Assembly (NCBI GenBank): GCA_045533485.1 | Contig: JAZSHX010000019.1 | Coordinates: 10,952 to 74,951 of the forward strand | Reading direction: 5' to 3' | DNA: 64,000 nt | Origin: Scatosoma sp045533485 | GTDB taxonomy: Bacteria; Bacillota; Clostridia; Christensenellales; Borkfalkiaceae | In this document: positions 9,239 through 17,325 of the stretch, piece after piece | Numbering within the stretch: position 1 is the first letter of the stretch | Layout: each line of letters starts with the position of its first letter | Notes under the pieces: generated by a model | Told to the model about the DNA's origin: nothing | The model's database searches: none | Seen by the model: only the letters and a program-made list of their open reading frames with translations | Made by a program: the position numbers and the translations under genes

Positions 9239-9249
9239 GGAGCGCTCCC
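9238..9249. promoter_or_regulatory. LacI-type operator-like palindrome
   Basis: GGGAGCGCTCCC is a perfect 12-bp palindrome abutting the dyad at 9213-9238. It equals the core of the operator described for CelR, a LacI-family regulator of cellulase genes in Thermobifida. No LacI gene is in the window, so the assignment rests on sequence identity alone. Confidence 0.4.
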
Positions 9250-9507
9250 ACACGATTTTTATACCAAAATGGAAATATGCCCCTTAATAGAAATATTATA
9301 CCACTTTTTATTTTCACAATCAATGGCTTTTTATTACCCATATTTGGACTACAAACACGCTATTTGTTTGTTTTTAACATATTTTCTTGTGATTTTGCGA
9401 AAAAATAACGGATTTTATGGGAAATCGGCTTGTTTTTTGTTGGTTTTGTGATAAAATTGTTAAGTGACAAACGGCATTTTTAGGATATATTGCCCGAATA
9501 TGGACTA
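9250..9507. other. AT-rich non-coding stretch
   Basis: I see no gene, RNA or clear repeat here. Short open frames lack ribosome binding sites and coding character. Confidence 0.5.
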
Positions 9508-9536
9508 TTGTCAATTTACGTGTGTTATGTTATACT
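9508..9536 (+). promoter_or_regulatory. Promoter of the small Cro/C1-type regulator
   Basis: TTGTCA (9508-9513), a 17-bp spacer and TATACT (9531-9536), giving a start near 9543 and an 80-nt leader. Confidence 0.75.
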
Positions 9537-9563
9537 TTTATATGCACGCGTTACAATATAATA

Positions 9564-9600
9564 AGCTTTGCCAAAAACCGTGAAACAGCGCGGCAAAGCT
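9564..9600 (+). promoter_or_regulatory. Leader hairpin or operator before the small regulator
   Basis: AGCTTTGCC (9564-9572) and GGCAAAGCT (9592-9600) are perfect complements separated by 19 nt, between the promoter and the RBS. They could be an RNA hairpin or two half-sites for autoregulation. Confidence 0.45.
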
Positions 9601-9625
9601 AATAAAAACCAAAGGAGAAAAAAAT

Positions 9626-9832
9626 ATGATTGTATACGATAAACTGTGGAAAACAATGAAGAAGAAAGGGGTGTCGCAATATAAGCTTATCCACACCTAC
9701 AACATTTCTTCTGGGCAACTGGACAGACTGCGCAAAAACGAAAATATCAGCACGCACACGCTTAACGAACTTTGTTCTATTTTACAATGCGACGTTGGCG
9801 ATATCGCTTCGTACGTGCCCGATGAAAATTAA
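9626..9832 (+). CDS. Small Cro/C1-type (HTH_26-like) DNA-binding regulator
   Basis: The 68-residue protein is essentially one helix-turn-helix domain: LWKTMKKKGVSQYKLIHTYN, then ISSGQLDRLRKNENIST and the family ending LCSILQCDVGDIASYVPD. Short single-domain Cro/C1 proteins of this type are common in Firmicutes as free-standing repressors. It has its own promoter and AAAGGAG before the ATG, is monocistronic, and is divergent from the BIG2 unit. Its targets are unknown; autoregulation or control of the divergent unit is a guess. Confidence 0.85.
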   Translation: MIVYDKLWKTMKKKGVSQYKLIHTYNISSGQLDRLRKNENISTHTLNELCSILQCDVGDIASYVPDEN

Positions 9833-9854
9833 ATGCAATTTTACACGGAAGAAA

Positions 9855-9890
9855 ACCCCCCCCCTTTTTCGCAAAGGGGGGCTTTTGTTT
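9855..9890 (+). terminator. Intrinsic terminator after the small regulator
   Basis: A run of Cs plus CTTT pairs with AAAGGGGGG, followed by CTTTTGTTTT, about 25 bp after the stop codon. Confidence 0.8.
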
Positions 9891-9905
9891 TGCTCCCTTT
9901 TGCAC

Positions 9906-10094
9906 TATTGTCACCCTGGAGCCTTAGCGATAGGATCTCTCCCAACACTGTCACTCTGGAAGGAGTGTAACGACTGATAGAGTCTTAAGAGATTCTATCG
10001 CTCCACTGCGTTTCGCTCCAGAATGACAATACGGGAAGCGTGGCGTTCCGCTCCAGAATGACACAGGCGCGATACTCCAAAATGACAAGAAAAG
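9906..10094. repeat. Cluster of CCAGAATGACA-type intergenic repeats
   Basis: Several units in both orientations fill the gap: GTCACCCTGGAGCC (9910 on), GTCACTCTGGA, the best copy GAGATTCTATCGCTCCACTG followed by CGCTCCAGAATGACA (about 9990-10028), then CGCTCCAGAATGACA and CTCCAAAATGACA. Opposite copies can pair with each other. No gene is present. Confidence 0.7.
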
Positions 10095-10110
10095 CATTTT
10101 CTAAAAAATC

Positions 10111-10143
10111 AAAAACGGCGTAGCTTGGTTGCTACGCCGTTTT
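10111..10143 (-). terminator. Intrinsic terminator of the rpsO-pnp unit
   Basis: AACGGCGTAGC pairs with GCTACGCCGTT across TTGGTT; on the minus strand it ends in TTTTTGATTTTTT, 16 bp after the pnp stop. Confidence 0.9.
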
Positions 10144-10158
10144 CATTTTGTTTTTTGT

Positions 10159-12261
10159 TTAGTCCATCTTTTCAAGCAAACGAAGGTCGATGCCCTTTTC
10201 GCCGATTTTGATGATTTCTACTTTTACTTTGTCGCCGATGTTGAGCACGTCTTCCACTTTGTTCACTCTCTTTTCGGAAAGCTTGGAAATGTGGATCATA
10301 CCGTCCTTGCCGGGTGCAAATTCAACAAATGCGCCAAGCGTGGAGAGTACGCGAACAACTACGCCAACGAACATATCGCCCACTTCGGGATCGTGTGCAA
10401 TGCTTTCCACAATCGCTTGCGCGCGTTTTGCGTTTGCGATGTCGCCGAAGCATGCGATACATACCGTACCGTCTTCTTCGATGTCAATCTTCGTGCCCGT
10501 TTGTTCGATAATCTTGTTGATAACCTTACCTTGCTTACCAACAACGTCGCCGATTTTTTCAGGGTTGATTTTGAACGTTACAATCTTAGGTGCATACAAG
10601 GAAAGTTCTTCCGCTACCGTAGGGATACATTCAAGCATCTTGCCCAAAATGTGCTTTCTTGCTTGTTGTGCTTGCGCGATTGCATCAAGCATGATTTCTT
10701 CGGAAATACCTTTGATCTTGATATCCATTTGGATTGCCGTGATACCCTTGTCCGTACCTGCTACCTTGAAGTCCATATCGCCAAGGAAGTCTTCAAGACC
10801 TTGAATATCCGTCAAGATAACGTATTTGCCCGTTTCGGGATCTTTTACAAGCCCCATTGCACAGCCTGCTACGGGTGCGGTGATGGGAACGCCTGCGTCC
10901 ATGAGAGCCATCGTCGAACCGCATACCGATGCCATCGACGAAGAACCGTTGGACGAATAGATATCCGATACTACGCGGATTGCATAGGGGAATACGGAAG
11001 GATCGGGAATCACGGGAACAAGCGCGCGTTCTGCAAGTGCGCCGTGACCGATTTCACGTCTGCCGGGGGAACGGAGCGCTTTTGCTTCGCCCGTCGAATA
11101 GCCGGGGAAGTTGTATTGATGCATATATCTCTTTTCTTCTTCTTCGTCAAGGCCTTCCATGCGTTGCGCTTCGCCAAGCATACCAAGCGTACACGTCGTA
11201 AGCGCTTGCGTTTGACCGCGTGTGAACACTGCCGAACCGTGTACTCTGGGCAAAATGCCGTGTTCGCACCAGATAGGACGAACTTCGGTAAGCGTTCTGC
11301 CGTCGGGACGGATACCCGTGTTGAAGATTTTGCTGCGAACGATGTTCTTTACAATATAATAAATGGAATCTTTCACTTCGCGCATATTGTCGGGATAAAT
11401 TTCCGCGAAATGTTCGATGATTTCCGCTTCCGCCGCCGCTTGACGGGCTTGTCTTTCTTGACGATCGAACGTGTCAAGCGCCGCCGTCAATTTTTCCGTT
11501 GCGTATGCTTTCACTGCGTTGTCGATATCTTCGGGGATATGGTAGAATTCCATTTCCTTCTTGGGTTTACCTGCCGCAGGTACGATTTCGTCAGCGATCC
11601 AAGCGCAGATTTTCTTTATTTCTTCGTGGCCGAACATGATTGCGCCAACCATTTCCGCGTCGGTAACTTCGTTTGCGCCTGCTTCAATCATCAAGATTGC
11701 GTCGGACGTACCTGCCAAGTTCAAATGAATGGTGCTCTTCGCTCTTTCTTCTACGTTGGGGTTGATCACGTATTGACCGTCTACACAGCCCACAACTACC
11801 GAACCCGTAGGGCCTGCCCAAGGAATATCGGAGATGGAAAGCGCGATGGACGAACCGATCATCGCCAAAGGTTCAGGCGAAATGTCGGGATCTACGGAAA
11901 GCGCCGTCGCTACAACGACTACGTCGTTGAAAATTCCTTTCGGGAACAAGGGACGGATAGGTCTATCGATCAAACGGCTGGTCAAGATTGCCTTGTCGGA
12001 TGCTCTGCCTTCGCGTTTTTTGAAGCCGCCGGGGATTTTACCTACGGCGAACATTTTTTCTTCGTAGTCTACGGACAAGGGGAAGAAATCCATACCTTCT
12101 CTTGCCGTTTCACTCATACATACGGATACGTGTACCGCCGTGTCGCCGCAGCGTACAAGGCACGCGCCGTTTGCTTGTTCTGCATACTTGCCGATTTCTA
12201 CTACCAGTTCTTTGCCTGCGTAGTTGGTTTTGAACGTTTTGCTGTTTTCTAATGCTGGCAT
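10159..12261 (-). CDS. pnp: Polyribonucleotide nucleotidyltransferase (PNPase)
   Basis: PNPase degrades RNA phosphorolytically from the 3' end. The 700-residue protein has two RNase PH domains, a helical linker, a KH domain (ITFKINPEKIGDVVGKQGK-type GxxG loop) and a C-terminal S1 domain (FVGVVVRVLSTLGAFVEF). The catalytic-site pattern DFLGDMDFKVAGT is intact. The ATG at 12261 has AGGAGA 10 nt upstream and gives the normal start MPALENSKTF. It follows rpsO in the conserved rpsO-pnp order, but a terminator-like hairpin lies between them, so read-through or a second promoter may set its level. Confidence 0.96.
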   Translation of the reverse strand: MPALENSKTFKTNYAGKELVVEIGKYAEQANGACLVRCGDTAVHVSVCMSETAREGMDFFPLSVDYEEKMFAVGKIPGGFKKREGRASDKAILTSRLIDRPIRPLFPKGIFNDVVVVATALSVDPDISPEPLAMIGSSIALSISDIPWAGPTGSVVVGCVDGQYVINPNVEERAKSTIHLNLAGTSDAILMIEAGANEVTDAEMVGAIMFGHEEIKKICAWIADEIVPAAGKPKKEMEFYHIPEDIDNAVKAYATEKLTAALDTFDRQERQARQAAAEAEIIEHFAEIYPDNMREVKDSIYYIVKNIVRSKIFNTGIRPDGRTLTEVRPIWCEHGILPRVHGSAVFTRGQTQALTTCTLGMLGEAQRMEGLDEEEEKRYMHQYNFPGYSTGEAKALRSPGRREIGHGALAERALVPVIPDPSVFPYAIRVVSDIYSSNGSSSMASVCGSTMALMDAGVPITAPVAGCAMGLVKDPETGKYVILTDIQGLEDFLGDMDFKVAGTDKGITAIQMDIKIKGISEEIMLDAIAQAQQARKHILGKMLECIPTVAEELSLYAPKIVTFKINPEKIGDVVGKQGKVINKIIEQTGTKIDIEEDGTVCIACFGDIANAKRAQAIVESIAHDPEVGDMFVGVVVRVLSTLGAFVEFAPGKDGMIHISKLSEKRVNKVEDVLNIGDKVKVEIIKIGEKGIDLRLLEKMD

Positions 12262-12395
12262 TGTTGTAAATTCTCCTTTTCTTTTCATTCTTTTTTGTTC
12301 TTGTCCATCTATACGACCTTCGTATAAACGGTGATCCCGATATACGGTTTACGGCGGATTTATGCCTGAACCCGTCCGTAAATTCCCCCTATACC

Positions 12396-12427
12396 GACAA
12401 AAAAGAGCGAGTGAAAACCCGCCCTTT
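12396..12427 (-). terminator. rpsO terminator or rpsO-pnp attenuator
   Basis: On the minus strand AAAGGGCG and CGCTCTTT pair (one G-U) and are followed by TTTTTT, 12 bp after the rpsO stop and about 135 bp before pnp. Confidence 0.7.
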
Positions 12428-12438
12428 TACGTGCTTTG

Positions 12439-12693
12439 TTACTTTCTCAAACCCAATGCTTCGATGATAGCTCTGTATCTTGCGATGTCTTTTTCTTTCA
12501 AATAATCCAAAAGACCGCGACGTTTACCTACCATCTTCAAAAGACCGCGACGGGAGTGATTGTCTTGCTTGTGTTGCTTCAAATGTTCGTTGAGATGGTT
12601 GATTCTTGCCGTCAACAAAGCGATTTGAACTTCGGGCGAACCAGTGTCGCCTTCGTGGGTTGCATGTTTTACAATAATTTCTTTCTTTTCCAT
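12439..12693 (-). CDS. rpsO: 30S ribosomal protein S15
   Basis: S15 binds the central domain of 16S rRNA early in 30S assembly. The 84-residue protein has the full family pattern: HEGDTGSPEVQIALLTARI, HLKQHKQDNHSRRGLLKMVG, RRGLLDYLKEKD and ALGLRK at the end. AGGAGG precedes the ATG. It has its own promoter at 12776-12804 and a 75-nt leader that can fold, consistent with the autoregulation of S15 known in several bacteria. Confidence 0.98.
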   Translation of the reverse strand: MEKKEIIVKHATHEGDTGSPEVQIALLTARINHLNEHLKQHKQDNHSRRGLLKMVGKRRGLLDYLKEKDIARYRAIIEALGLRK

Positions 12694-12775
12694 TTCTTTT
12701 TATCCTCCTATGGAATTTAACCCGTTATGCTAAGGGAAACGTGGAGATTCGTATCTCTTGGCATACGTTAGCACT

Positions 12776-12804
12776 ATTTTACCATAAACCGCGTATAAAG
12801 TAAA
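12776..12804 (-). promoter_or_regulatory. rpsO promoter
   Basis: TTTACT (12804-12799), a 17-bp spacer and TAAAAT (12781-12776) on the minus strand. The transcript start near 12769 leaves a 75-nt leader. Confidence 0.7.
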
Positions 12805-12839
12805 TTGATTTTACGCCTTTTTTATGCTTTTTTTAGCAA

Positions 12840-14216
12840 TTATTCAAAAAATTTGCGTTTTTTTGCCACGTTTTCATCGATATTTTCGATATACGTCCTT
12901 AAATCCTTTTGCGTTCCCAAGCGTTCAATGCGCCCTTCCGCGTTATACACGCGCTTGGAAATGGCGTTCGCGCCGACCGCTAAATTGTCCGCCGTTTCTT
13001 CCATTACGTCGATATTGTACACGCACGCCTTGCCCGCTTTCGTCCAGCCCACGTTTTCGTTGTTGCCTGCTTGGTATTTTTGACGGTACATATAATAGGG
13101 TTGGTATCCGCTGTTTTTTAGAATTTGTCTGGATGCGCCTATCATTTGCGATATATCGTCGTTTTCAATGTACTGCGTTTCTTCCTTTAATTTCGCCCCC
13201 GATTTTAAGGATAAACAATGCACCGTGATATTGTCCGCGCCCGTTTGCACGGCTTTTTCCACACCGCTTGCAAACGTGTCGGGCGTTTCGTCCGTCAGCC
13301 CTGCGATTAAATCAATATTGACGGTGAAGCCGTATTTTTCGCTAAGCGCATACGCGTGATAAAAATCTTCGATCGTGTGCTTTCTGCCTATTTTTTGCAA
13401 AGTTTGGTTGGAAAACGTTTGCGGATTGATACAAATTCTGTTGACGCCGTACGCTTTCAACAGCGCCAGCTTTTCTTCCGTGAACACGTCGGGACGGCCT
13501 GCTTCTACCGTGTACTCCACTCCCTTGCCGTGTTTCTCAAAAATGGGCGCAATCGCCTGCAAAACCTGCTCCAAATCCTGCGTTTCCAGCGCAAACGGCG
13601 TACCGCCGCCCACGTATACACTACGCAGATTTTTGACGCTTTCTTCCGCGTAAATCAACTCTTTTTTCAAGCATTCGATATAGGCAGGTACGAGGTGACG
13701 GGTTTTTTCGATGGGCGCGGTGATAAAGGAACAGTACGCGCATTTGGTCGGGCAAAAAGGCAAGGAAACGAACAAATCGGTGTTGCCGTCTTGCTTTTGA
13801 TAAATCCCCTTTTGCGCCTGCAAAATATCTTCCACCAAACGAATATTTCCTTGTTGCACGTACATGCTTTGGAAAAGCTTTTTGAAATCTTCTCCGCGCT
13901 CCAACTCACTGTACGCAAGCTTGGTGGGACGAATACCCGTCAACGCGCCCCAAGGCATTTTTTGGTCGTATTTATCGCTTAAAATTTCGTATAAATGCAG
14001 TTTGGCAAAACGGCGTTCCAAGCGCTTTAAGATAAGGTCATTTTCTATAACCGCCCTATCGGCGAACGAATATTCTTTGCCGTCCACGTTGAATGCGTTA
14101 TAAAACACGCCGTTTTCGCAGTGAAAGGCGTGTGTGATTTGCGCAGGACGGTCTTTGAACAGCCGTGCTACATCTAATATTTCATTTTCCAAAAATGCGC
14201 AGTTGCTTGTCAGCAT
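12840..14216 (-). CDS. hemZ: HemZ-type radical SAM coproporphyrinogen dehydrogenase-like protein
   Basis: A radical SAM protein of the HemN/HemZ group (458 residues). The cluster motif CPTKCAYC lies near residue 165, followed by YVGGGTPFAL and the substrate-domain pattern INPQTFSNQTLQKIGRKHT. HemZ proteins are longer at the N-terminus than HemN, as here. HemN-like proteins include heme chaperones as well as oxidases, and no other heme gene is nearby, so the reaction is inferred from family only. It starts 8 bp after the MBL hydrolase and is likely in its operon. Confidence 0.85.
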   Translation of the reverse strand: MLTSNCAFLENEILDVARLFKDRPAQITHAFHCENGVFYNAFNVDGKEYSFADRAVIENDLILKRLERRFAKLHLYEILSDKYDQKMPWGALTGIRPTKLAYSELERGEDFKKLFQSMYVQQGNIRLVEDILQAQKGIYQKQDGNTDLFVSLPFCPTKCAYCSFITAPIEKTRHLVPAYIECLKKELIYAEESVKNLRSVYVGGGTPFALETQDLEQVLQAIAPIFEKHGKGVEYTVEAGRPDVFTEEKLALLKAYGVNRICINPQTFSNQTLQKIGRKHTIEDFYHAYALSEKYGFTVNIDLIAGLTDETPDTFASGVEKAVQTGADNITVHCLSLKSGAKLKEETQYIENDDISQMIGASRQILKNSGYQPYYMYRQKYQAGNNENVGWTKAGKACVYNIDVMEETADNLAVGANAISKRVYNAEGRIERLGTQKDLRTYIENIDENVAKKRKFFE

Positions 14217-14224
14217 ACCAGTCC

Positions 14225-14845
14225 TTATAAGTCCGCTAAAAAGGGATTGTGTTTCTTTTCTTGAAGAAGCGTCGTTTGTTCGTTATGCCCTGCATATACG
14301 GGCATATCGTCCAACGCGGTTAAACGACGTAAGCTTTGCTGTAAAAGCGACAAATTGCCCGTAGGAAAATCCGTTCTGCCGATGCTTTGACAAAAGAGCG
14401 TATCGCCCGTGAACAAATACCTGCCCCCATCGTTTGTCGTGATAAGATAGCAAACACTGCCCTGCGTATGCCCCGGCGTATGCAGGGTTTTTACGCGAAT
14501 TCCGCACAGCGTTTGTTCTTCGTTATCCGCCAGCGTCCCATCGATTTTGAACGGCGTTCTCGGTGCGCCGAACGCATCGAAAAGGTCGGCGGCTGTGCCG
14601 ATAAGCGGTTTTTCCTGTTCACCGCAAAGCACCTTTGCGCCCGACTGCTGCAACGCCGCCACACCGCCTACGTGGTCGAAATGACAGTGCGTTAACAACA
14701 CGTATTCCGCTTTTAAGCCAAGCTTGATAAGCTCACTTTCTACGCGCAGCTGCGACGGATCGATTACGATTGCCGTTTGATTGTTTTGCGTGAGCACGTA
14801 GGTGTTTGCGCCAAAGCCACGCGGAGAGATTTGGATGATTTGCAT
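14225..14845 (-). CDS. Metallo-beta-lactamase-fold hydrolase, glyoxalase II-like
   Basis: A 206-residue member of the YqgX/glyoxalase II-like subgroup. The zinc motif THCHFDHVGG (HxHxDH) is followed by TPGHTQGSVCYL, LFTGDTLF and VYAGHNEQTTLLQEK with the last histidine ligand. Many such proteins hydrolyse thioesters, but the substrate is not certain. The ATG at 14845 has AAGGAAAA upstream and gives the normal start MQIIQISPRGFGANTYV. hemZ follows after 8 bp. Confidence 0.88.
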   Translation of the reverse strand: MQIIQISPRGFGANTYVLTQNNQTAIVIDPSQLRVESELIKLGLKAEYVLLTHCHFDHVGGVAALQQSGAKVLCGEQEKPLIGTAADLFDAFGAPRTPFKIDGTLADNEEQTLCGIRVKTLHTPGHTQGSVCYLITTNDGGRYLFTGDTLFCQSIGRTDFPTGNLSLLQQSLRRLTALDDMPVYAGHNEQTTLLQEKKHNPFLADL

Positions 14846-14863
14846 ATTATTTTCCTTGATATA

Positions 14864-15004
14864 CGTTAAAACGTGGAGAGTGCGGCAGTTTGCCGCAAAC
14901 ATCGGGTTGTACCCGACGGGAGTTTACAAATAGTAAACGAGCAAGGAGAACACCGATTTGGTGCAAAGACACGCCCTTTTATACACGTTTCGCCTGTAAA
15001 AAGC
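14864..15004 (-). repeat. Structured intergenic repeat, copy R1 (diverged)
   Basis: On the minus strand it shares its first ~25 bases (GCTTTTTACAGGCGAAACG) and the middle (CTCGTTTACnnnnnGTAAACTCCCGTCGG) with copy R3, and ends in CGTTTTAACG like R2; the 3' third differs. It lies head to tail with R2, separated by 12 bp, in the gap upstream of the MBL gene. Confidence 0.65.
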
Positions 15005-15016
15005 GATTTTGTATTC

Positions 15017-15150
15017 CGTTAAAACGGGGAGATACAAGCAAGACAAGGCAACCGCGGCTTTCCCGACGGGAGCGTACATAGACGTACGTGACCAAGGGAA
15101 AACGCAAGGTTAACGCTGTATTGCGAAGTATATACGCGTTTCGCCGTTTA
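15017..15150 (-). repeat. Structured intergenic repeat, copy R2
   Basis: A 134-bp unit with termini TTAAACGG and CCGTTTTAACG that can pair. Its centre is an inverted repeat CGTACnnnnnGTACG followed by CTCCCGTCGGGAAA and TTGCCTTGTCTTGCTTG. It is about 80 percent identical by eye to R3. The rel stop codon TAA is part of its terminal repeat. Confidence 0.75.
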
Positions 15151-17292
15151 AGACAAAGAAGTAATGCGGTGGACTTCGTATATACGCTTATCCGCCTGCA
15201 TCTTCTTGATAAGCATATCCACTTCGGCAATATCGGTAAGGGAGATGGACGCTTCCAAAATCGCGTCGCGGTTTTTGTCAATTCTGCCGTTGACTGCGGT
15301 GATGGAAAGCTTCAATTCACTCACCACCGACGAAAGCACAGACAGCGCCGCGCCCTGTTCGGTTGCGCGAATAGAAATGTTGGCGTTGTAGCGTTGCTTC
15401 GTACCTGCCGCCACCTGCCACGTTGCAGGAAGCAATCGGCTTTTCTCTACGCCCTTGACGTTGGGGCAATCGTGACGGTGAATAACCACACCGCGCCCAC
15501 GCGACGTATAGCCAACCACTTCGTCCCCGGGCACGGGCGAACAGCAACCGGCAAACCGCACCAGCATACCTGCTTGTCCGTTGACAAGGATACCGCCGGG
15601 GTTTTTATTTACGCCGCCTGCATGCACTTCAAACGCCATCGGTTTTTCCTTGCGGTAAAAATCAATCAGCTTGAAAATAATTTGGTTGACGGAGATAGAG
15701 CCGTAGCCCACAGCCGCGAACAATTCATCCGTTTCCCCAAAGGAAAAGCGTTCGGACAGCCGCTTAAAGCTTTCCGCCGTGAGCAAATTCGACAGTGTAA
15801 AACCGCGTTTCTTCGCTTCTTCGTCCAGCTTCAACTGGCCGATACGGATATTTTCTTCTTTGAGTTCATTTTTATAAAATTGCTTAATTTTCGCTTTTGC
15901 GCTGGACGATTTGATAAATTTCAACCAGTCGCGCGAAGGGCCTTTGGAGTTGGGCGAAGTGATAATTTCCACCACGTCCCCTACCTGCAAAGTGGTCGTC
16001 AAAGGCACAATTTTGGAATTGACGCGCGCGCCCGTACAGCGATTGCCCACTTCGGAGTGGATTGCGTACGCAAAATCAATCGGCGTCGCTTCGGGGGGCA
16101 GGGAAATAACCTTGCCGCGCGGCGTGAACACCAACAATTCGTGGCTGTACAGCTCCACTTTGAGCGCGTCGATAAACTCACGCGAGTCCTTCAAATCACC
16201 TTCCCATTCCATCACTTCTCTAAGCCACGTCAAGCGTTTTTCAAAGTTGTTGGTGGTTTCTTCCGTTTTGCCTTCCTTATATTTCCAGTGTGCCGCGATA
16301 CCGAATTCGGCAACCTTGTGCATCTCTTCGGTACGGATTTGAATTTCAAAGGGCTGGCCGAACGTCGTCATAACCGTCGTGTGCAACGACTGGTATTTGT
16401 TGGGCTTGGGGGTTGCGATATAATCCTTAATTCTGCCGGGAATAGGCTTCCATTTTTCGTGGATAGCGCCAAGCACGGTGTAGCAAGCGCGCACGTCGGA
16501 AACGATAACGCGCACTGCCGTTAAGTCGTAAATTTGGTCAAGGGTTTTGCCCTTGTTCTTCATCTTTTTATAAATAGAATAGAAATGCTTGGGGCGACCG
16601 AACACTTCCCCCGTTACGTCCCCTTCCTGCATCAAAAGCTTGATTTCTTCGACGATACGGCTGACAAATTCCTTGCGTTCGGACAGCCGTTCGCGAATAT
16701 TATACACCAGATCTTCATACGCTTCGGGATCTAAATATTTCAAGCACAAATCTTCTAATTCGCACTTGATTTGTGAAATACCCAAACGACCTGCAAGGGG
16801 CGCGTAGATGTCCAGCGTTTCGCCTGCCATACGCTGCTGGCGTTCGTACGAAAGGAAATTGAGCGAACGCATATTGTGCAATCTGTCCGCAAGTTTAATG
16901 ATGATAACGCGCACGTCTTTCGCCATTGCAACGAAAATTTTACGGAAATTTTCCGCATCCGCATCTTCTTGCGATTTAAATTCGATTTTTTCCAGCTTGG
17001 TAACGCCGCTGACAAGCCCCAACACTTCTTCGCCGAATTCACGCTGAATATCTTCCGCCGTAGCGGGCGTGTCTTCAATAACGTCGTGCAAAAGCGCCGC
17101 CGCCACCGTCGCCGCGTCCAAACCTAAATCCATCAAAATTTCCGCCACTGCGCACGGGTGAATAAAATACGGTTCACCGCTGGCACGTTTTTGACCGCTA
17201 TGCGCATTTTCGGCGTAATTATACGCACGGATAAGCATTTCTTCATCCGCAAGCGCGTACAATTCTTGAATTTTGCTAAGCGTCGTTTGCAT
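15148..17292 (-). CDS. relA: Bifunctional (p)ppGpp synthetase/hydrolase Rel
   Basis: Rel makes and degrades the stringent-response alarmone on starved ribosomes. The 714-residue protein has all domains: HD hydrolase (ALLHDVIEDT, and LADRLHNMRSL), synthetase (KNKGKTLDQIYDLTAVRVIV, then TPKPNKYQSLHTTV), TGS (YSHELLVFTPRGKVISLP), a helical/zinc-finger region (FAGCCSPVPGDEVVGY) and a C-terminal ACT domain. Both enzyme centres look intact, so it should be bifunctional. GAAGGAAAAG precedes the ATG. It follows recJ by 32 bp on the same strand, a common Clostridia arrangement. Confidence 0.96.
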   Translation of the reverse strand: MQTTLSKIQELYALADEEMLIRAYNYAENAHSGQKRASGEPYFIHPCAVAEILMDLGLDAATVAAALLHDVIEDTPATAEDIQREFGEEVLGLVSGVTKLEKIEFKSQEDADAENFRKIFVAMAKDVRVIIIKLADRLHNMRSLNFLSYERQQRMAGETLDIYAPLAGRLGISQIKCELEDLCLKYLDPEAYEDLVYNIRERLSERKEFVSRIVEEIKLLMQEGDVTGEVFGRPKHFYSIYKKMKNKGKTLDQIYDLTAVRVIVSDVRACYTVLGAIHEKWKPIPGRIKDYIATPKPNKYQSLHTTVMTTFGQPFEIQIRTEEMHKVAEFGIAAHWKYKEGKTEETTNNFEKRLTWLREVMEWEGDLKDSREFIDALKVELYSHELLVFTPRGKVISLPPEATPIDFAYAIHSEVGNRCTGARVNSKIVPLTTTLQVGDVVEIITSPNSKGPSRDWLKFIKSSSAKAKIKQFYKNELKEENIRIGQLKLDEEAKKRGFTLSNLLTAESFKRLSERFSFGETDELFAAVGYGSISVNQIIFKLIDFYRKEKPMAFEVHAGGVNKNPGGILVNGQAGMLVRFAGCCSPVPGDEVVGYTSRGRGVVIHRHDCPNVKGVEKSRLLPATWQVAAGTKQRYNANISIRATEQGAALSVLSSVVSELKLSITAVNGRIDKNRDAILEASISLTDIAEVDMLIKKMQADKRIYEVHRITSLS

Positions 17293-17325
17293 ATCTATCT
17301 TTTCCTTCGTTTATCGTTTCCTTGA

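Noticed and set aside
9689..9697. TTATCCACA, a perfect DnaA box
   Set aside because: Single copy inside the coding region of the small regulator, far from dnaA; probably chance.
10129..12252. 707-codon open frame on the plus strand
   Set aside because: It lies exactly antisense to pnp, which has all family motifs. The plus-strand product is rich in Phe, Arg, Cys and His without domains; long antisense frames arise from codon bias.
15088..16524. 478-codon open frame on the plus strand
   Set aside because: Antisense to rel, which is complete and recognisable.
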